64,000 nucleotides of DNA from an uncultured Clostridia bacterium (lineage in GTDB: Bacteria; Bacillota; Clostridia; Lachnospirales; CAG-274): contig CALWOZ010000002.1 in the NCBI GenBank assembly GCA_944383305.1, positions 1 through 64,000 on the forward strand. Direction: 5' to 3'. Of the stretch, positions 25,748 to 35,043 are shown piece after piece. The first letter of the stretch is position 1, and the number at the start of each line of letters is the position of its first letter. The position numbers and the translations under genes are program-made. Below the pieces are notes generated by a model. The model saw nothing but the letters and a program-made list of their open reading frames with translations, was not told the origin of the DNA and did not search any database.

Positions 25748-28700
25748 ATGCCAAAAGATATATCCATTAAAAAGGTACTTGTTATAGGCTCTGGACCTAT
25801 TGTTATTGGACAAGCTGCCGAATTTGATTATTCAGGAACACAAGCTGTTTCTTCCTTTAAAGAAGAGGGAGTAGAGGTTGTTTTAGTAAACTCTAATCCA
25901 GCAACTATTATGACAGATATAGGTATGGCACATTATACTTATATAGAACCTCTTAATATAGACTTTTTAGAAAAAGTAATCGCTAAAGAACGCCCAGATA
26001 GTATAATAGCTGGTATGGGTGGACAAACAGGGTTAAATCTTGCTTGTGAGCTTTATGATAAAGGTATTTTAGATAAATATCACGTTAGAGTAATAGGTAC
26101 TTCTATCGATTCTATAAAAGAAGGTGAAGATAGAGATAGCTTTAAAAAACTTATGGAGCGAACAAACCAACCTATTATAGAAAGTAAAATTATAACTGAC
26201 CTTGAAGATGGTGTTGAATTTGCTAAAAAAATTGGATACCCTGTTATAATAAGACCAGCTTATACACTTGGTGGTACTGGCGGAGGTATAGCTGAAAACG
26301 AAGACGAATTTAGAGAAATTTGTACTCAAGGGTTACATTTTAGCCGTGTAGGTCAAGTTTTAATTGAAAAGAGCATTAAAGGATGGAAAGAAATAGAGTT
26401 TGAGGTTATTAGAGATGGGGCAGGTAACTGTATTACTGTTTGTAGTATGGAAAATGTAGACCCTGTTGGTGTACATACTGGAGATAGTATTGTTGTAGCT
26501 CCAGCCCAAACTTTAACCGATAGAGAGTATCAAATGCTTAGAACTGCTGCTATAAATATTATTAATTCTATTGAAATAAAAGGTGGATGTAACGTACAGT
26601 TTGCCTTAGACCCTAATAGCTATAACTATGCTGTTATTGAAATAAATCCTCGTGTTAGCCGTTCCTCTGCTCTTGCATCTAAAGCTACTGGATATCCTAT
26701 TGCTAAAGTTGCTGCAAAAATAGCTTTAGGATATAATTTAGATGAAATCAAAAATGAAGTGACTGGAAAAACATTTGCTTGTTTTGAACCTACTCTTGAT
26801 TATGTTGTTTTAAAAATACCTAGATGGCCTTTTGACAAATTTTATGGAGCAAAAAGAACACTTGGCACTAAAATGATGGCAACAGGAGAGGTTATGGCTA
26901 TTGCTAATAACTTTGAAATGGCTCTTTTAAAGGGTGTACGTTCTCTTGAAATAGGTCAATATGGACTTGAAAGAAAATCATCTACAAACAGAGATTTAGA
27001 AGAACTTAAAAAACGTGTTCAAGTTCCAGATGATGAAAGACTTTTTGATTTAGCAGAAATGCTTAGAAGAAACTATCGTGTAGAAAAAGTTTGTGAAATA
27101 ACTGGTATGGACCCATTTTTTGTAAACAAAATTAAAGGTATTGTTGATATGGAAGAGGCATTAAAGGAAATGTCTATTGAAGATTTAGACGCAGACACTT
27201 TAAGACTTTATAAAGAAAAAGGGTTCTCAGATAAAATTATAGCCAAATACTTAAATGTACAGCCACCTAAAATTTATGAACTTAGAAAACAACATAAAAT
27301 AATACCAGTTTATAAAATGGTTGATACTTGTGCAGGTGAATTTGAGGCTGTTACACCTTATTATTATTCAACTTATGATGAAGAAAATGAGGCTATTACC
27401 ACAGACAATAAAAAAGTATTAGTTATTGGTTCTGGTCCAATAAGAATAGGACAAGGTATTGAGTTTGATTATTGTTCTGTACGTTCTATTATGTCTTTAA
27501 AAGATGCTGGTATAGAAACTATTATTGTTAATAATAACCCTGAAACAGTAAGTACAGATTTTGATACGTCAGACAAACTTTATTTTGAACCTTTAACAGA
27601 AGAAGACGTTTTAAATATTGTAGAACAAGAAAAACCACACGGTGTAATATTACAGTTTGGTGGACAAACAGCTATTAAACTTGCTAATTTCTTTGATGAA
27701 ATGAATATCCCTATTTTAGGAACAAAGCCAGAACAAATTGATATGGCAGAAGATAGAGAAAAATTTGATGAAATATTAGAAAGTCTTGGCATTATACGTC
27801 CTAAAGGCAAAGGGGTTTGGAGTGTTAATGAAGGGATTAAAGTGGCTAATGAGCTAGGATTTCCTGTTTTAGTTCGTCCGTCTTATGTGTTAGGTGGACA
27901 AGGTATGGAAATAACTTATGAAGAAGAAGGCCTTGTAAAATATTTAAAAGATGCCTTTGAAAAAGACAATAAAAATCCTGTTTTAATTGATAGATATATA
28001 AATGGACGTGAACTTGAGGTAGATGCTATTTGTGATGGAGAAAATGTATTTATCCCTGGTATAATGGAACATTTAGAACGTGCTGGTGTTCACTCTGGTG
28101 ATAGTATATCTATTTATCCACCTCAAAATGTAACACCAGAAATTAGACAAGAAATAATAAATGTTACTAAAAAAATGGCAGTTGCTCTTAAAGTAATTGG
28201 TATGATAAATATTCAATTTATTGAATATAAAGGTGAACTTAATATTATTGAGGTAAATCCACGTTCATCAAGAACTGTTCCATATATTAGTAAAGTAACT
28301 GGCGTACCTATTATTGATATAGCTACAAAAGTAATGCTTGGAGAAAAACTTAAAAATATGGGATTTGACACAGAAATAGCACCTGAACCAAAAGTAGTTT
28401 GTGTTAAAGTACCTGTATTTTCAACAGAAAAATTACCTCAAGTTGAGGTTAGTTTAGGACCAGAAATGAGATCTACTGGAGAAGTCCTAGGACTTGGATA
28501 TAATTTACAAAATGCTTTATATAAAGGATTTATCGCATCTGGTATGAAAATACCAAAAAGAAATAGCACAATAGTAGCAACAATTAGAGATAGAGATCAC
28601 GAAAAATTTAAAGACATAGCTAAACGTTTTAATGATTTAGGTTGTAGACTTATCGCTACATCTGGTACAGCTAAAGCTATAAAAGAAGCTGGTATAGATG

Positions 28701-28963
28701 TCCAAACAGTAAAAAAAATAAGTGAAGGTGTACCTAATATTTTAGATATTATAAGAAGTGGTATTGTAGACTTAATTATAGATATACCAGAAAAAGGAAA
28801 CGATATTGAAAGCGACGGATTTAAAATAAGAAGAACAGCCGTAGAAAGTGCTGTTACCCTTATAACTTCTTTAGATACTTTAGTAGCTATGCTTGAGGTT
28901 ATGGAAAAAGATATTAAACTTGAAGATTTACAACTATTTGATATATCAAAAGATTTAAAATAA
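25748..28963 (+). CDS. carB: Carbamoyl-phosphate synthase large subunit CarB
   Basis: CarB makes carbamoyl phosphate from bicarbonate, ammonia and two ATP. The 1071-aa protein has the expected two homologous ATP-grasp halves, each opening with VLVIGSGP(I/R)..GQ..EFDY, an oligomerisation region between them, and a C-terminal MGS-type allosteric domain ([13 protein letters not shown]) that in this family senses UMP and other effectors. GGAGGG precedes ATG 25748. Confidence 0.97.
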   Translation: MPKDISIKKVLVIGSGPIVIGQAAEFDYSGTQAVSSFKEEGVEVVLVNSNPATIMTDIGMAHYTYIEPLNIDFLEKVIAKERPDSIIAGMGGQTGLNLACELYDKGILDKYHVRVIGTSIDSIKEGEDRDSFKKLMERTNQPIIESKIITDLEDGVEFAKKIGYPVIIRPAYTLGGTGGGIAENEDEFREICTQGLHFSRVGQVLIEKSIKGWKEIEFEVIRDGAGNCITVCSMENVDPVGVHTGDSIVVAPAQTLTDREYQMLRTAAINIINSIEIKGGCNVQFALDPNSYNYAVIEINPRVSRSSALASKATGYPIAKVAAKIALGYNLDEIKNEVTGKTFACFEPTLDYVVLKIPRWPFDKFYGAKRTLGTKMMATGEVMAIANNFEMALLKGVRSLEIGQYGLERKSSTNRDLEELKKRVQVPDDERLFDLAEMLRRNYRVEKVCEITGMDPFFVNKIKGIVDMEEALKEMSIEDLDADTLRLYKEKGFSDKIIAKYLNVQPPKIYELRKQHKIIPVYKMVDTCAGEFEAVTPYYYSTYDEENEAITTDNKKVLVIGSGPIRIGQGIEFDYCSVRSIMSLKDAGIETIIVNNNPETVSTDFDTSDKLYFEPLTEEDVLNIVEQEKPHGVILQFGGQTAIKLANFFDEMNIPILGTKPEQIDMAEDREKFDEILESLGIIRPKGKGVWSVNEGIKVANELGFPVLVRPSYVLGGQGMEITYEEEGLVKYLKDAFEKDNKNPVLIDRYINGRELEVDAICDGENVFIPGIMEHLERAGVHSGDSISIYPPQNVTPEIRQEIINVTKKMAVALKVIGMINIQFIEYKGELNIIEVNPRSSRTVPYISKVTGVPIIDIATKVMLGEKLKNMGFDTEIAPEPKVVCVKVPVFSTEKLPQVEVSLGPEMRSTGEVLGLGYNLQNALYKGFIASGMKIPKRNSTIVATIRDRDHEKFKDIAKRFNDLGCRLIATSGTAKAIKEAGIDVQTVKKISEGVPNILDIIRSGIVDLIIDIPEKGNDIESDGFKIRRTAVESAVTLITSLDTLVAMLEVMEKDIKLEDLQLFDISKDLK

Positions 28964-28977
28964 TCAATAATTTTTTA

Positions 28978-29017
28978 AGCTAAATGTTATAAATAAATTT
29001 ATTTATAACATTTAGCT
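28978..29017. repeat. Perfect 40-bp palindrome between carB and pyrK
   Basis: Two 20-bp arms (AGCTAAATGTTATAAATAAA and its exact complement) abut with no spacer. In RNA this would form a long hairpin 21 nt before the pyrK start. No T-run follows on the plus strand, so it is more likely an RNA-processing or stability element than a terminator. Confidence 0.85.
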
Positions 29018-29038
29018 AGAAATCAAAGGTGGTATAAT

Positions 29039-29806
29039 ATGAAAAAAACAGTAGTAGAGGCTACAATTTTAAAAAATGAACAAATTGCACCAGATATTTT
29101 TGATATGATTTTACATACTAAAGATTTATCTAAAAATGCTAAAGCAGGACAATTTGTAAAATTATATCCAGATAATAATAAAAATTTATTACCACGTCCT
29201 ATAAGTATTTGTGGAATAGATAGAGAAAAAGAAACAATTAGATTAGTCTATCAAAAAATAGGTGAGGGAACTTGTTTATTTTCTACTATGAAACAAGGCG
29301 ATAAAATAAGAGTTTTAGGTAATTGTGGTAATGGATATAATATTTTTGAAGACAATAAAACTCATATTTTTGTAGGTGGTGGAATTGGTATACCTCCACT
29401 TTTAGAAGTTTGTAAACAAGTAAAAGGTGAAAAAATCGTAATATTAGGATTTAGAACAGGGCAATTTTTAAATAAAGATTTTGAAAAATTAGGTGCTAAA
29501 GTTTATATAGCAACAGATGACGGTTCAGTAGGATTTAAGGGCAATGTTATAGAACTTATGAAAAAAGAAAATATAATAGGAGATTATATATATGCCTGTG
29601 GACCTAAGCCTATGTTACAAGCATTAACAGAATATGCTAAAGAAAAAAATATTTATACACAAGTATCTATGGAAGAAAGAATGGCTTGTGGTATAGGAGC
29701 TTGTGTTGGCTGTGTTGTAAAAATACTTGAAAATGGTAGTCCTGTGTATAAAAAAGTATGTAAAGATGGACCTGTTTTTAATTCTTTAGAGGTGGTATAT
29801 GAATAA
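29039..29806 (+). CDS. pyrK: Dihydroorotate dehydrogenase B electron-transfer subunit PyrK
   Basis: PyrK passes electrons from the PyrD flavin to NAD through FAD and a [2Fe-2S] cluster. The 255-aa protein has the FAD-binding RPISICG, an NAD-binding GGGIGIPPLLEV loop, and the cluster cysteines in CGIGACVGCVV followed by VCKDGP. The last codons coincide with the left attachment core of the inserted element, which supplies a TAA stop in place of the TGA expected from the pyrD side, so the protein end is unchanged. Its partner pyrD is now 9.2 kb away. Confidence 0.95.
   Translation: MKKTVVEATILKNEQIAPDIFDMILHTKDLSKNAKAGQFVKLYPDNNKNLLPRPISICGIDREKETIRLVYQKIGEGTCLFSTMKQGDKIRVLGNCGNGYNIFEDNKTHIFVGGGIGIPPLLEVCKQVKGEKIVILGFRTGQFLNKDFEKLGAKVYIATDDGSVGFKGNVIELMKKENIIGDYIYACGPKPMLQALTEYAKEKNIYTQVSMEERMACGIGACVGCVVKILENGSPVYKKVCKDGPVFNSLEVVYE
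29789..29804. other. attL core in the 3 prime end of pyrK
   Basis: GAGGTGGTATATGAAT is identical to 39001-39016. It encodes the last pyrK codons; the next base (A here, G at attR) turns the stop from TGA to TAA. Confidence 0.85.
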
Positions 29807-29860
29807 AAAGTTTTATAACTTTGAATTTAAAAGGGTTATAAGGATTTTAAAATATACTAC

Positions 29861-29878
29861 GGTACTAATTTGGTACTA
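29861..29878. other. Left integrase arm-type sites
   Basis: Two direct copies of GGTACTA begin 11 bp apart (29861 and 29872). The same pair with the same spacing occurs near the right end (38881 and 38892). One-helical-turn spacing and presence at both ends fit binding sites of the integrase N-terminal domain; that function is inferred. Confidence 0.65.
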
Positions 29879-29889
29879 AAAATATTTAT

Positions 29890-29918
29890 TTGACTTTTAA
29901 ATTATTAATTTGTATAAT
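29890..29918 (+). promoter_or_regulatory. Promoter of the left holin-like toxin
   Basis: TTGACT (29890-29895), a 17-bp spacer and TATAAT (29913-29918) form a near-consensus promoter 63 bp before the toxin ATG. Confidence 0.82.
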
Positions 29919-29948
29919 GTTTTTAGGGTAATTGCATAAGGTGGTTAG

Positions 29949-29973
29949 CCCCTTTACTAAAGAAGTAAAGGGG
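29949..29973 (+). promoter_or_regulatory. Hairpin that can mask the left toxin ribosome site
   Basis: CCCCTTTACT pairs perfectly with AGTAAAGGGG across a 5-nt loop. The 3 prime arm contains the G-run (29970-29974) that is the toxin ribosome site. Such masking is typical of type I toxin mRNAs. Confidence 0.75.
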
Positions 29974-29981
29974 GTGTTAAT

Positions 29982-30065
29982 ATGGAAATAAAAGACGTTT
30001 TAGACTTAATGTTTCAAGGCGGAATTTTCCTTATAACACTTCTTACTTACATAAAGAAGAAGTAA
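29982..30065 (+). CDS. Holin-like type I toxin, left copy (27 aa)
   Basis: A 27-residue peptide starting MEIKDVLDLMFQGG, with one hydrophobic helix (IFLITLLTYI) and a KKK tail. This matches the small putative holin-like toxins of Firmicutes (Hol_Tox/TxpA group), which insert in the membrane. It has its own consensus promoter, a masked ribosome site and a convergent antisense RNA on the other strand (30070-30157). The 5 prime word GTTAGCCCC and the 3 prime word GGGGCTAAC of the transcript are complementary, so the mRNA ends can pair. A paralogous module lies at the other end of the element. Confidence 0.78.
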   Translation: MEIKDVLDLMFQGGIFLITLLTYIKKK

Positions 30066-30069
30066 AACA

Positions 30070-30157
30070 CAAAAATAACCACTCTAATGCGACCAGAGTG
30101 GTTTTAACCTAATAATCACTTTGGGGCTAACTACTTTGTGTAGTTGCCTTGCCCTAT
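30070..30157 (-). ncRNA. Antisense antitoxin RNA of the left module
   Basis: A predicted RNA of about 88 nt, convergent with the toxin gene and overlapping the 3 prime part of its mRNA. It starts about 7 nt from the -10 at 30164-30169 and ends at a stem of 9-bp arms (30077-30085 with 30095-30103) that is followed on the minus strand by ATTTTT. The layout matches txpA/ratA-type systems. Start and end are inferred from promoter and terminator. Confidence 0.68.
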
Positions 30158-30163
30158 ATATAA

Positions 30164-30192
30164 AATATAACATATATTTTTATTTTTGTAAA
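30164..30192 (-). promoter_or_regulatory. Promoter of the left antisense RNA
   Basis: Read on the minus strand: TTTACA, a 17-bp spacer and TATATT with an extended TGT just before it. The right-hand antisense promoter (38767-38795) has the same -35, spacer and extended -10. Confidence 0.75.
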
Positions 30193-30197
30193 GATAT

Positions 30198-31256
30198 TTA
30201 AAATAAATTGTTTAGCTTTTCTGCGACTTCTGTTTGTTTATTAGGATATAAATGAGAATAAGTATTTAATGTTGTTTCTATATTCTCGTGTCCTAAACGT
30301 TCCGATATTAGAAGAGGAGAAAAGCCTAATTCTATTAATAAACTTGCGTGAGAGTGCCTTAAGTCGTGTACTCTTATTTTTTTTATCTTTGAAAGATTAC
30401 AGTACTTTAATAAATTATACCTTAAATAAGTTTTTGTAAAATAGAACATACGTTCTTGTACGTCAAGGCTATAAGAGGTATTTATATAGTCTTGTAATTC
30501 GTCTGTCAAAGCCTGTGGTATAGCTATTAAACGGTTGCTTTTAGGTGTTTTAGGCTCTGTTATTATATCATTTTTTTCTATTCTCTGTAATGATTTATTT
30601 ATGCTTATAGTGTTGTTTATTAAGTCTATATCATTAACTGTAAGGGCGAATAACTCTCCTTGTCTTATACCTGTATAATATAAAACATTAAAAGCTAATT
30701 TGCATAAAGGTTCATCTACATAAGATATAAATGTTTTATACTCTTCTAGTGTCCAAAAATCTATATTGTTCGCTTTTTTCTTACCAATAGTACCAGCTTT
30801 ATGACAAGGGTTATCCTTTAAACCATAGTATTTGATAGCATAGTTAAATAATGCTATAAGTTGGGTATTAACAGCTTTTAGATAAGTTTCGGAAAGTCCT
30901 TGACTTAACAATTCGTTCTGCCAGGACCTTATATTAGTAGGTTTAATAGCAGTTAATGGCATATCTTTAAAAAAGGGTAATATTCTAGTATCAAATATTA
31001 TCCTTTTAGTGTTCATAGTATTTAACTTTAATCTATGTTTCATATCATTAAAATATAAATCTACTAAACTATTTAATGTCATATCATTATTATCGGTCTG
31101 TTGCTTTATAAATTCTATTTCAAAGTTTAATGCCTCTTTTTTAGTTTTAAATCCTCTTTTTTTCTTCTGCTTTTTTGTTCCAGTCCAATCACTATAATAA
31201 AACTTACAATACCACGTATTCGTTGTTGTATCTTTATATGCTGGTATAATTATCAC
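30198..31256 (-). CDS. int: Tyrosine site-specific integrase
   Basis: This phage-type tyrosine recombinase would integrate and excise the element. The protein (about 350 aa) has an N-terminal arm-binding domain (WYCKFYYSDWTG), a core-binding domain and a catalytic domain with Arg in YTGIRQGEL, HDLRHSH, the His in GHEN and the nucleophile in LNTYSHLY. The start is uncertain. The only standard codon, GTG 31256, shares its first base with the AAGGAG ribosome site. The codons at usable distance are ATT 31250 (5 nt) and ATA 31247 (8 nt), which suggests weak non-standard initiation. It faces the pyrK end. Confidence 0.92.
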   Translation of the reverse strand: MIIIPAYKDTTTNTWYCKFYYSDWTGTKKQKKKRGFKTKKEALNFEIEFIKQQTDNNDMTLNSLVDLYFNDMKHRLKLNTMNTKRIIFDTRILPFFKDMPLTAIKPTNIRSWQNELLSQGLSETYLKAVNTQLIALFNYAIKYYGLKDNPCHKAGTIGKKKANNIDFWTLEEYKTFISYVDEPLCKLAFNVLYYTGIRQGELFALTVNDIDLINNTISINKSLQRIEKNDIITEPKTPKSNRLIAIPQALTDELQDYINTSYSLDVQERMFYFTKTYLRYNLLKYCNLSKIKKIRVHDLRHSHASLLIELGFSPLLISERLGHENIETTLNTYSHLYPNKQTEVAEKLNNLF

Positions 31257-31610
31257 TCCTTTTAGGGACTTACATTTCTTACCTTAGTAATGGTAAGGGT
31301 GCTCAAAAATGACCAGAATACAGTTGATAGTCCAAAATTGGACTTACTGATTTTACAGTTGAACAAAATGTCCATATAAGCATAAAAGGGTATGACATTT
31401 TTGGGATACCCTATAACTGTTGCTCTTTTTTGAGCTGAACTCAATAACATTTCGTTATGTACCATTGATGGTGAATAATTCGTTCAGCGTTTTAATTAGC
31501 TGTTGCTCTTTTTTGAGTAATAGCTTTATTTTATTGGTTTAGCATTTTTGGCTAACCAATAACCACGTTCAAAAATGACCGGTGTACAGTAGGACAAAAA
31601 TGTTTAAGAG
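31257..31610. repeat. Intergenic region between int and repressor with paired repeats
   Basis: TGTTGCTCTTTTTTGAG occurs at 31418-31434 and 31501-31517. TCAAAAATGACC followed by a TACAGT word occurs at 31303-31325 and 31569-31591. An ATTGGTT/AACCAAT hairpin lies at 31533-31560. A 67-codon minus-strand frame here (31262-31465) has no ribosome site and spans one of the repeats, so I do not call it a gene. Function unknown; regulator or excision-factor binding is possible. Confidence 0.55.
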
Positions 31611-32222
31611 TTAGAATGGTAAGTCTTCATCCATATCAAATTCTTGATTTTGTTTCTTCTGCTTTAATTGTTTTAGATATTCCTCATATCCCTCCTTTGT
31701 TTCTTCTTCTAATTGTTTTCTATGTTCTTCATATTCCTCCTTTGTCATACCAATATATTTATTATTTTTATATTTTTCTTTAAAGTAACTTTTTTTGTCT
31801 TTTATCCACAAGTCTAAAAGGCTTTTTTTGATAGTACCACAATTATATAGGTTAACCATATCATACATTTCTTTTAAAAAGTCCTCTAATATTTTATGTT
31901 TAAAAAAAGCTCCATATATTAAATAAGTATCATTATATGATTCTATCTCTTCTGCAAGATAGATTTTATCATCTAAAATTAAATTATACAAAAAATCTAT
32001 TATTTCTGGAATATTTGTAATAAATGAACTTTTATTATCGCATAATTCATCTAAAGAAATATTAAATTTTTGAGATATATTTATAAGTAATTCCAAAGTT
32101 GGCATTTTAGTTCCATTTTCATAAGATGATAAGCTTACTGTAGATATACCAAACATATCAGCAAATTCTTTTTGATTAAGATTATTTTCTTGCCTTAATT
32201 GTCTTAAATTATCAGCTAACAA
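31611..32222 (-). CDS. XRE/CI-like repressor of the element
   Basis: A 203-aa protein with an N-terminal helix-turn-helix of the XRE class (LRQLRQENNLNQKEFADMFG then STVSLSSYENG) and a C-terminal region with a charged, coiled-coil-like tail; no LexA-type protease motif is seen. It lies divergent to the Cro-like gene and leftward with int, where PICIs keep their master (Stl-like) repressor. TTG 32222 is chosen because AAGGAG lies 8 nt upstream; GTG 32231 overlaps that site. Confidence 0.85.
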   Translation of the reverse strand: MLADNLRQLRQENNLNQKEFADMFGISTVSLSSYENGTKMPTLELLINISQKFNISLDELCDNKSSFITNIPEIIDFLYNLILDDKIYLAEEIESYNDTYLIYGAFFKHKILEDFLKEMYDMVNLYNCGTIKKSLLDLWIKDKKSYFKEKYKNNKYIGMTKEEYEEHRKQLEEETKEGYEEYLKQLKQKKQNQEFDMDEDLPF

Positions 32223-32309
32223 TATAATCACTCCTTTTTATTAATTATATCACAAAACAAAAGATTATAAAAGATGAAATTTTATTTTATTAATTTTTTT
32301 TAAAAAGTA

Positions 32310-32343
32310 TTGACAATATTAAGAAAAGTTAATATAATATTAA
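32310..32343 (+). promoter_or_regulatory. Consensus early promoter with overlapping operator
   Basis: TTGACA (32310-32315), 17 bp and TATAAT (32333-32338) drive the Cro-like gene. The perfect palindrome TTAATAT-A-ATATTAA (32329-32343) covers the -10, a natural operator for the divergent repressor. Confidence 0.8.
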
Positions 32344-32391
32344 ATATAGTTAATAAATACAACAAAAACAAATAAGGAAAGGGGTATATAA

Positions 32392-32583
32392 ATGAAAATT
32401 AATAGCAATAAAATTAAGTTAATGTTAGCGAAAAAACAATTAACTTATAAAGAACTATCAAATATGACAGGTTTAAGCAAAACAACTTTAACTAATTTAA
32501 GCAAAGGAAGTTGTAGTCATATTACAATAGGCAAACTTGCAAAAGCCTTAGAAGTACCAGTACAAGACTTAATCGAAGATTAA
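32392..32583 (+). CDS. Cro-like helix-turn-helix regulator
   Basis: A 63-aa XRE-family protein that is essentially one DNA-binding domain (LTYKELSNMTGLSKTTLTNL, then ITIGKLAKALEVPVQDLIE). It is the first gene of the rightward early operon, from a consensus promoter, with GGAAAGGGG upstream of ATG 32392. By position it plays the Cro or Str role against the divergent repressor. Confidence 0.85.
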   Translation: MKINSNKIKLMLAKKQLTYKELSNMTGLSKTTLTNLSKGSCSHITIGKLAKALEVPVQDLIED

Positions 32584-32682
32584 GCTGTATTCCCATTTTG
32601 GTTTCCAAAAATGGAAAGCAAAGACGAATAAGCTAAAGTCGTAAATACCGACATTAGAAAATATGAAAGGTGGTGTACAAAT

Positions 32683-32865
32683 GTGAACTATTATACACAT
32701 AAAGAGATAAAAGAGATATTAAAAGTTAGTGAGAGTACAGCATATAAGATAATAAGGCAATTAAACAAGCAACTTGAAGATATGGGATATATAACCATAA
32801 GAGGAAGAGTATCAAGGAAATTCTTTGAAGAGAAGTTTTATGACAGTAGGGGTGATTATAATTAG
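32683..32865 (+). CDS. Small winged-helix-like protein, probable excisionase or regulator
   Basis: A 60-aa basic protein with a helix-turn-helix (THKEIKEILKVSESTAYKII) and a strand-like RGRVSRKFFEEKF end. It resembles small excisionase/DUF3173-like DNA-binding proteins of integrative elements. The start is GTG 32683, about 8 nt after AAAGGTGG; the ATG overlapping it ends at once. Position after cro and before the primase is where PICIs carry xis. Function inferred from position and fold only. Confidence 0.7.
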   Translation: MNYYTHKEIKEILKVSESTAYKIIRQLNKQLEDMGYITIRGRVSRKFFEEKFYDSRGDYN

Positions 32866-34534
32866 TTTAGAAAATCAATTTATATTATTTGACAACTTAA
32901 TAGAAAATAGCCCAATAGATGATAAAAAGTATATTTTTTTAGTAGAAAGCCAAAAAATGCAAGAAAATATAATTAGTTTTGGGTACTTTGCTCTTTGCTT
33001 TGATGATATAGATATTAAAACTTTTATTGATAGTATAGGCAGTAAATTAATAGGAACTTTTATAAGTGAATATATATTCTTGCCTATGATGACTAAAAAG
33101 AAAAATGATGAATTTATTGACTGTACAGATAAAGTTTTAAAGGTTGATAGAAAAGCCTGGACTATAATAAAAGACAATGAGTTTTATTTTGAAAACAATG
33201 ACAATGAATTTGAAGAAAAGTTAAAGCAACATATATATAAAATAGACAAAAAGCCTGTATTAGCTAATCACGGTTTTGATACAGAAAAAGGCAAAATAAA
33301 GGCAAAGGACTTAGATAAAGAAGCCTTTGCCAAGTACATAATAAACAAATATAGCATTGTTAAAATAGAAAAAACATTGCATTATTACGACCAAAAAGAA
33401 AAATATTACCCTTGCTTAACACAAGAAAATTATAACAGTATTATAATGCAAGAGGTTTATAACACTAGTATTAGTCAAAGGAAAGAGTATTACACATATC
33501 TAGTTGTTAATGCTCCTAATAAAAATCCTAGTCCACCCAATTATATACTATTTAATAATGGTATATATGATTTAAACACGGACAAGCTATTACCTTTTTC
33601 TAATGTGTATGTTATACAAAATAAAATACCTCATAATTATACCAAAGAACATAATAAAAAATCAATAGATACTATAGAAGATTTTTTATTATCAATATCT
33701 AACAATGATACAGAGATATGTGACTTATTAAAACAAGTAATGGGGTATATTATGTATAGAGGTAATCCTTTGGGAAAGACTTTTTTCTTGAAAGGGAGTG
33801 GTGGTAATGGTAAAAGTACATTTTTTAAGCTATTAGATTATGTATTCGGAAAAGAAAACATTGTATATAAGGAACTTGAAGAATTACCTAAAGAATATAA
33901 CCTAATAACATTAAATGGTAAAGTATTAACTATATGTGATGACGTAGAAAATGCTTATATAGAAAAAACTAGTGTATTAAAAAAGCTAGTAACTGGTGAA
34001 CCTGTAACTGCTAGACAGTTATATACTGCCCCTGAAGAATTTATATATAATGGCAAAATACTTTTAGCTGGTAATGAAATACCTAAAATGAGTGATAAGT
34101 CAAATGGTATGGGAAGAAGATTGGAGATAATACCATTTGAGGCAGATTTTAGGACAAGCCCAGACATACATATAGAAGATAAGCTATTTAACAAGGAAAT
34201 AGCAGAAAGATTATTATATATAGGTATTGAAAGTTTAAAACATATATTAAATGAAAATAAGTTTATAAAATGTAAAGTTGTAGAACAAGCTAAAAAAGAC
34301 TATCAAATTATAAATGACAATATTATACCATTTATAGAAGAGTATAAAGAAATAATAGAGAGCAAGGCTTGTGAAACAGTGTACACTTACTATCAAAATT
34401 TTTGCAGTAGTATAGGGGGAAGCCTTTGGGTAGATATACATTTTATTCAGAATTACAACAAAAAGGCAATTATAAGAAAAGGCAACTCGAAAGACACGAA
34501 CACCCAGCTAGACCGTGGATATTTGAAAAATTAA
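32840..34534 (+). CDS. D5-type primase-helicase (SF3), probable 3 prime frameshift
   Basis: The replication protein of the element. The C-terminal half is a superfamily 3 helicase with Walker A GSGGNGKST, Walker B LTICDDVE and motif C LLAGNE, preceded by a D5_N-like region (YILFNNGIYDLNTDKLLPF). The 5 prime start is uncertain: ATG 32840 has a weak site, and a stronger AGGGG stands just before ATT 32861. At the G5 run 34415-34419 the frame appears broken. The -1 frame continues with 40 residues beginning KPLGRYTFYSEL and ending at a TAA at 34542, which reads like the normal family tail, whereas the present frame ends in an unrelated sequence at 34534. Confidence 0.86.
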   Translation: MTVGVIIISLENQFILFDNLIENSPIDDKKYIFLVESQKMQENIISFGYFALCFDDIDIKTFIDSIGSKLIGTFISEYIFLPMMTKKKNDEFIDCTDKVLKVDRKAWTIIKDNEFYFENNDNEFEEKLKQHIYKIDKKPVLANHGFDTEKGKIKAKDLDKEAFAKYIINKYSIVKIEKTLHYYDQKEKYYPCLTQENYNSIIMQEVYNTSISQRKEYYTYLVVNAPNKNPSPPNYILFNNGIYDLNTDKLLPFSNVYVIQNKIPHNYTKEHNKKSIDTIEDFLLSISNNDTEICDLLKQVMGYIMYRGNPLGKTFFLKGSGGNGKSTFFKLLDYVFGKENIVYKELEELPKEYNLITLNGKVLTICDDVENAYIEKTSVLKKLVTGEPVTARQLYTAPEEFIYNGKILLAGNEIPKMSDKSNGMGRRLEIIPFEADFRTSPDIHIEDKLFNKEIAERLLYIGIESLKHILNENKFIKCKVVEQAKKDYQIINDNIIPFIEEYKEIIESKACETVYTYYQNFCSSIGGSLWVDIHFIQNYNKKAIIRKGNSKDTNTQLDRGYLKN

Positions 34535-34536
34535 AT

Positions 34537-34790
34537 CCTTAACTTTGCCTTAACTTTGCCTTAAAAATACCTTAACTTTTTTGACTGAAATATTGAGAAA
34601 TACTGGTTTTCCTTAACTCCTTAACTTTTTTATTAAAAAAATAAAATATTAATAGATATATATAATAATATAAATAAAAGTTTTATGTAAAATTGTTAAG
34701 GTTTTAAGGAGTTAAGGGAAGCCAGTAAAATAAAGGGTTACAGACACTATCAATTACTTAACTCCTTAAAAAAGTTAAGTTAAATAAAAA
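34537..34790. repeat. Iteron array 1, candidate replication origin
   Basis: Four contiguous 11-bp units begin at 34537, 34548, 34559 and 34570 (CCTTAACTTTG type, the third diverged). Related CCTTAACT words lie at 34611 and 34619, and inverted copies (AGTTAAGG-like) at about 34690-34775. The spacer is almost pure A/T. Directly repeated, helically phased units next to the primase-helicase gene are what a satellite origin looks like. Confidence 0.72.
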
Positions 34791-34812
34791 TTATATAATC
34801 ACAGATGATAAA

Positions 34813-35040
34813 ATGGATAGAGTAAGAAAGCCAGAATTTGAAAGCGATTATATGAAATGGTGTCAAGAAAATGAAAGAATAGCTATGAATAAAAGAAATA
34901 TTAAGAACAGAATGAATAAAATAGGCTGTTTTTTAATTAAAGATAGCAAAGGTTACTGGTTTTATCAGTATTTAATCCTTGATATAATAAGTGATGAAAA
35001 TCCTATGAGTGATGAAGAAGCAAAAGATATTTTTAAATAA
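34813..35040 (+). CDS. Small protein of unknown function between two iteron arrays
   Basis: A 75-aa charged protein (MDRVRKPEFE... ending SDEEAKDIFK) with a possible small winged domain in its middle (KIGCFLIKDSKGYWFYQYLI). No good ribosome site precedes the ATG. The last 30 bp are duplicated at about 35325-35358 without the rest of the gene, which suggests a local duplication of the origin segment. I do not recognise the family. Confidence 0.5.
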   Translation: MDRVRKPEFESDYMKWCQENERIAMNKRNIKNRMNKIGCFLIKDSKGYWFYQYLILDIISDENPMSDEEAKDIFK

Positions 35041-35043
35041 AAA

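Noticed and set aside
31262-31465. 67-aa minus-strand ORF between int and the repressor
   Set aside because: No ribosome site before its start, no recognised motif, and it spans one copy of a repeated noncoding word.
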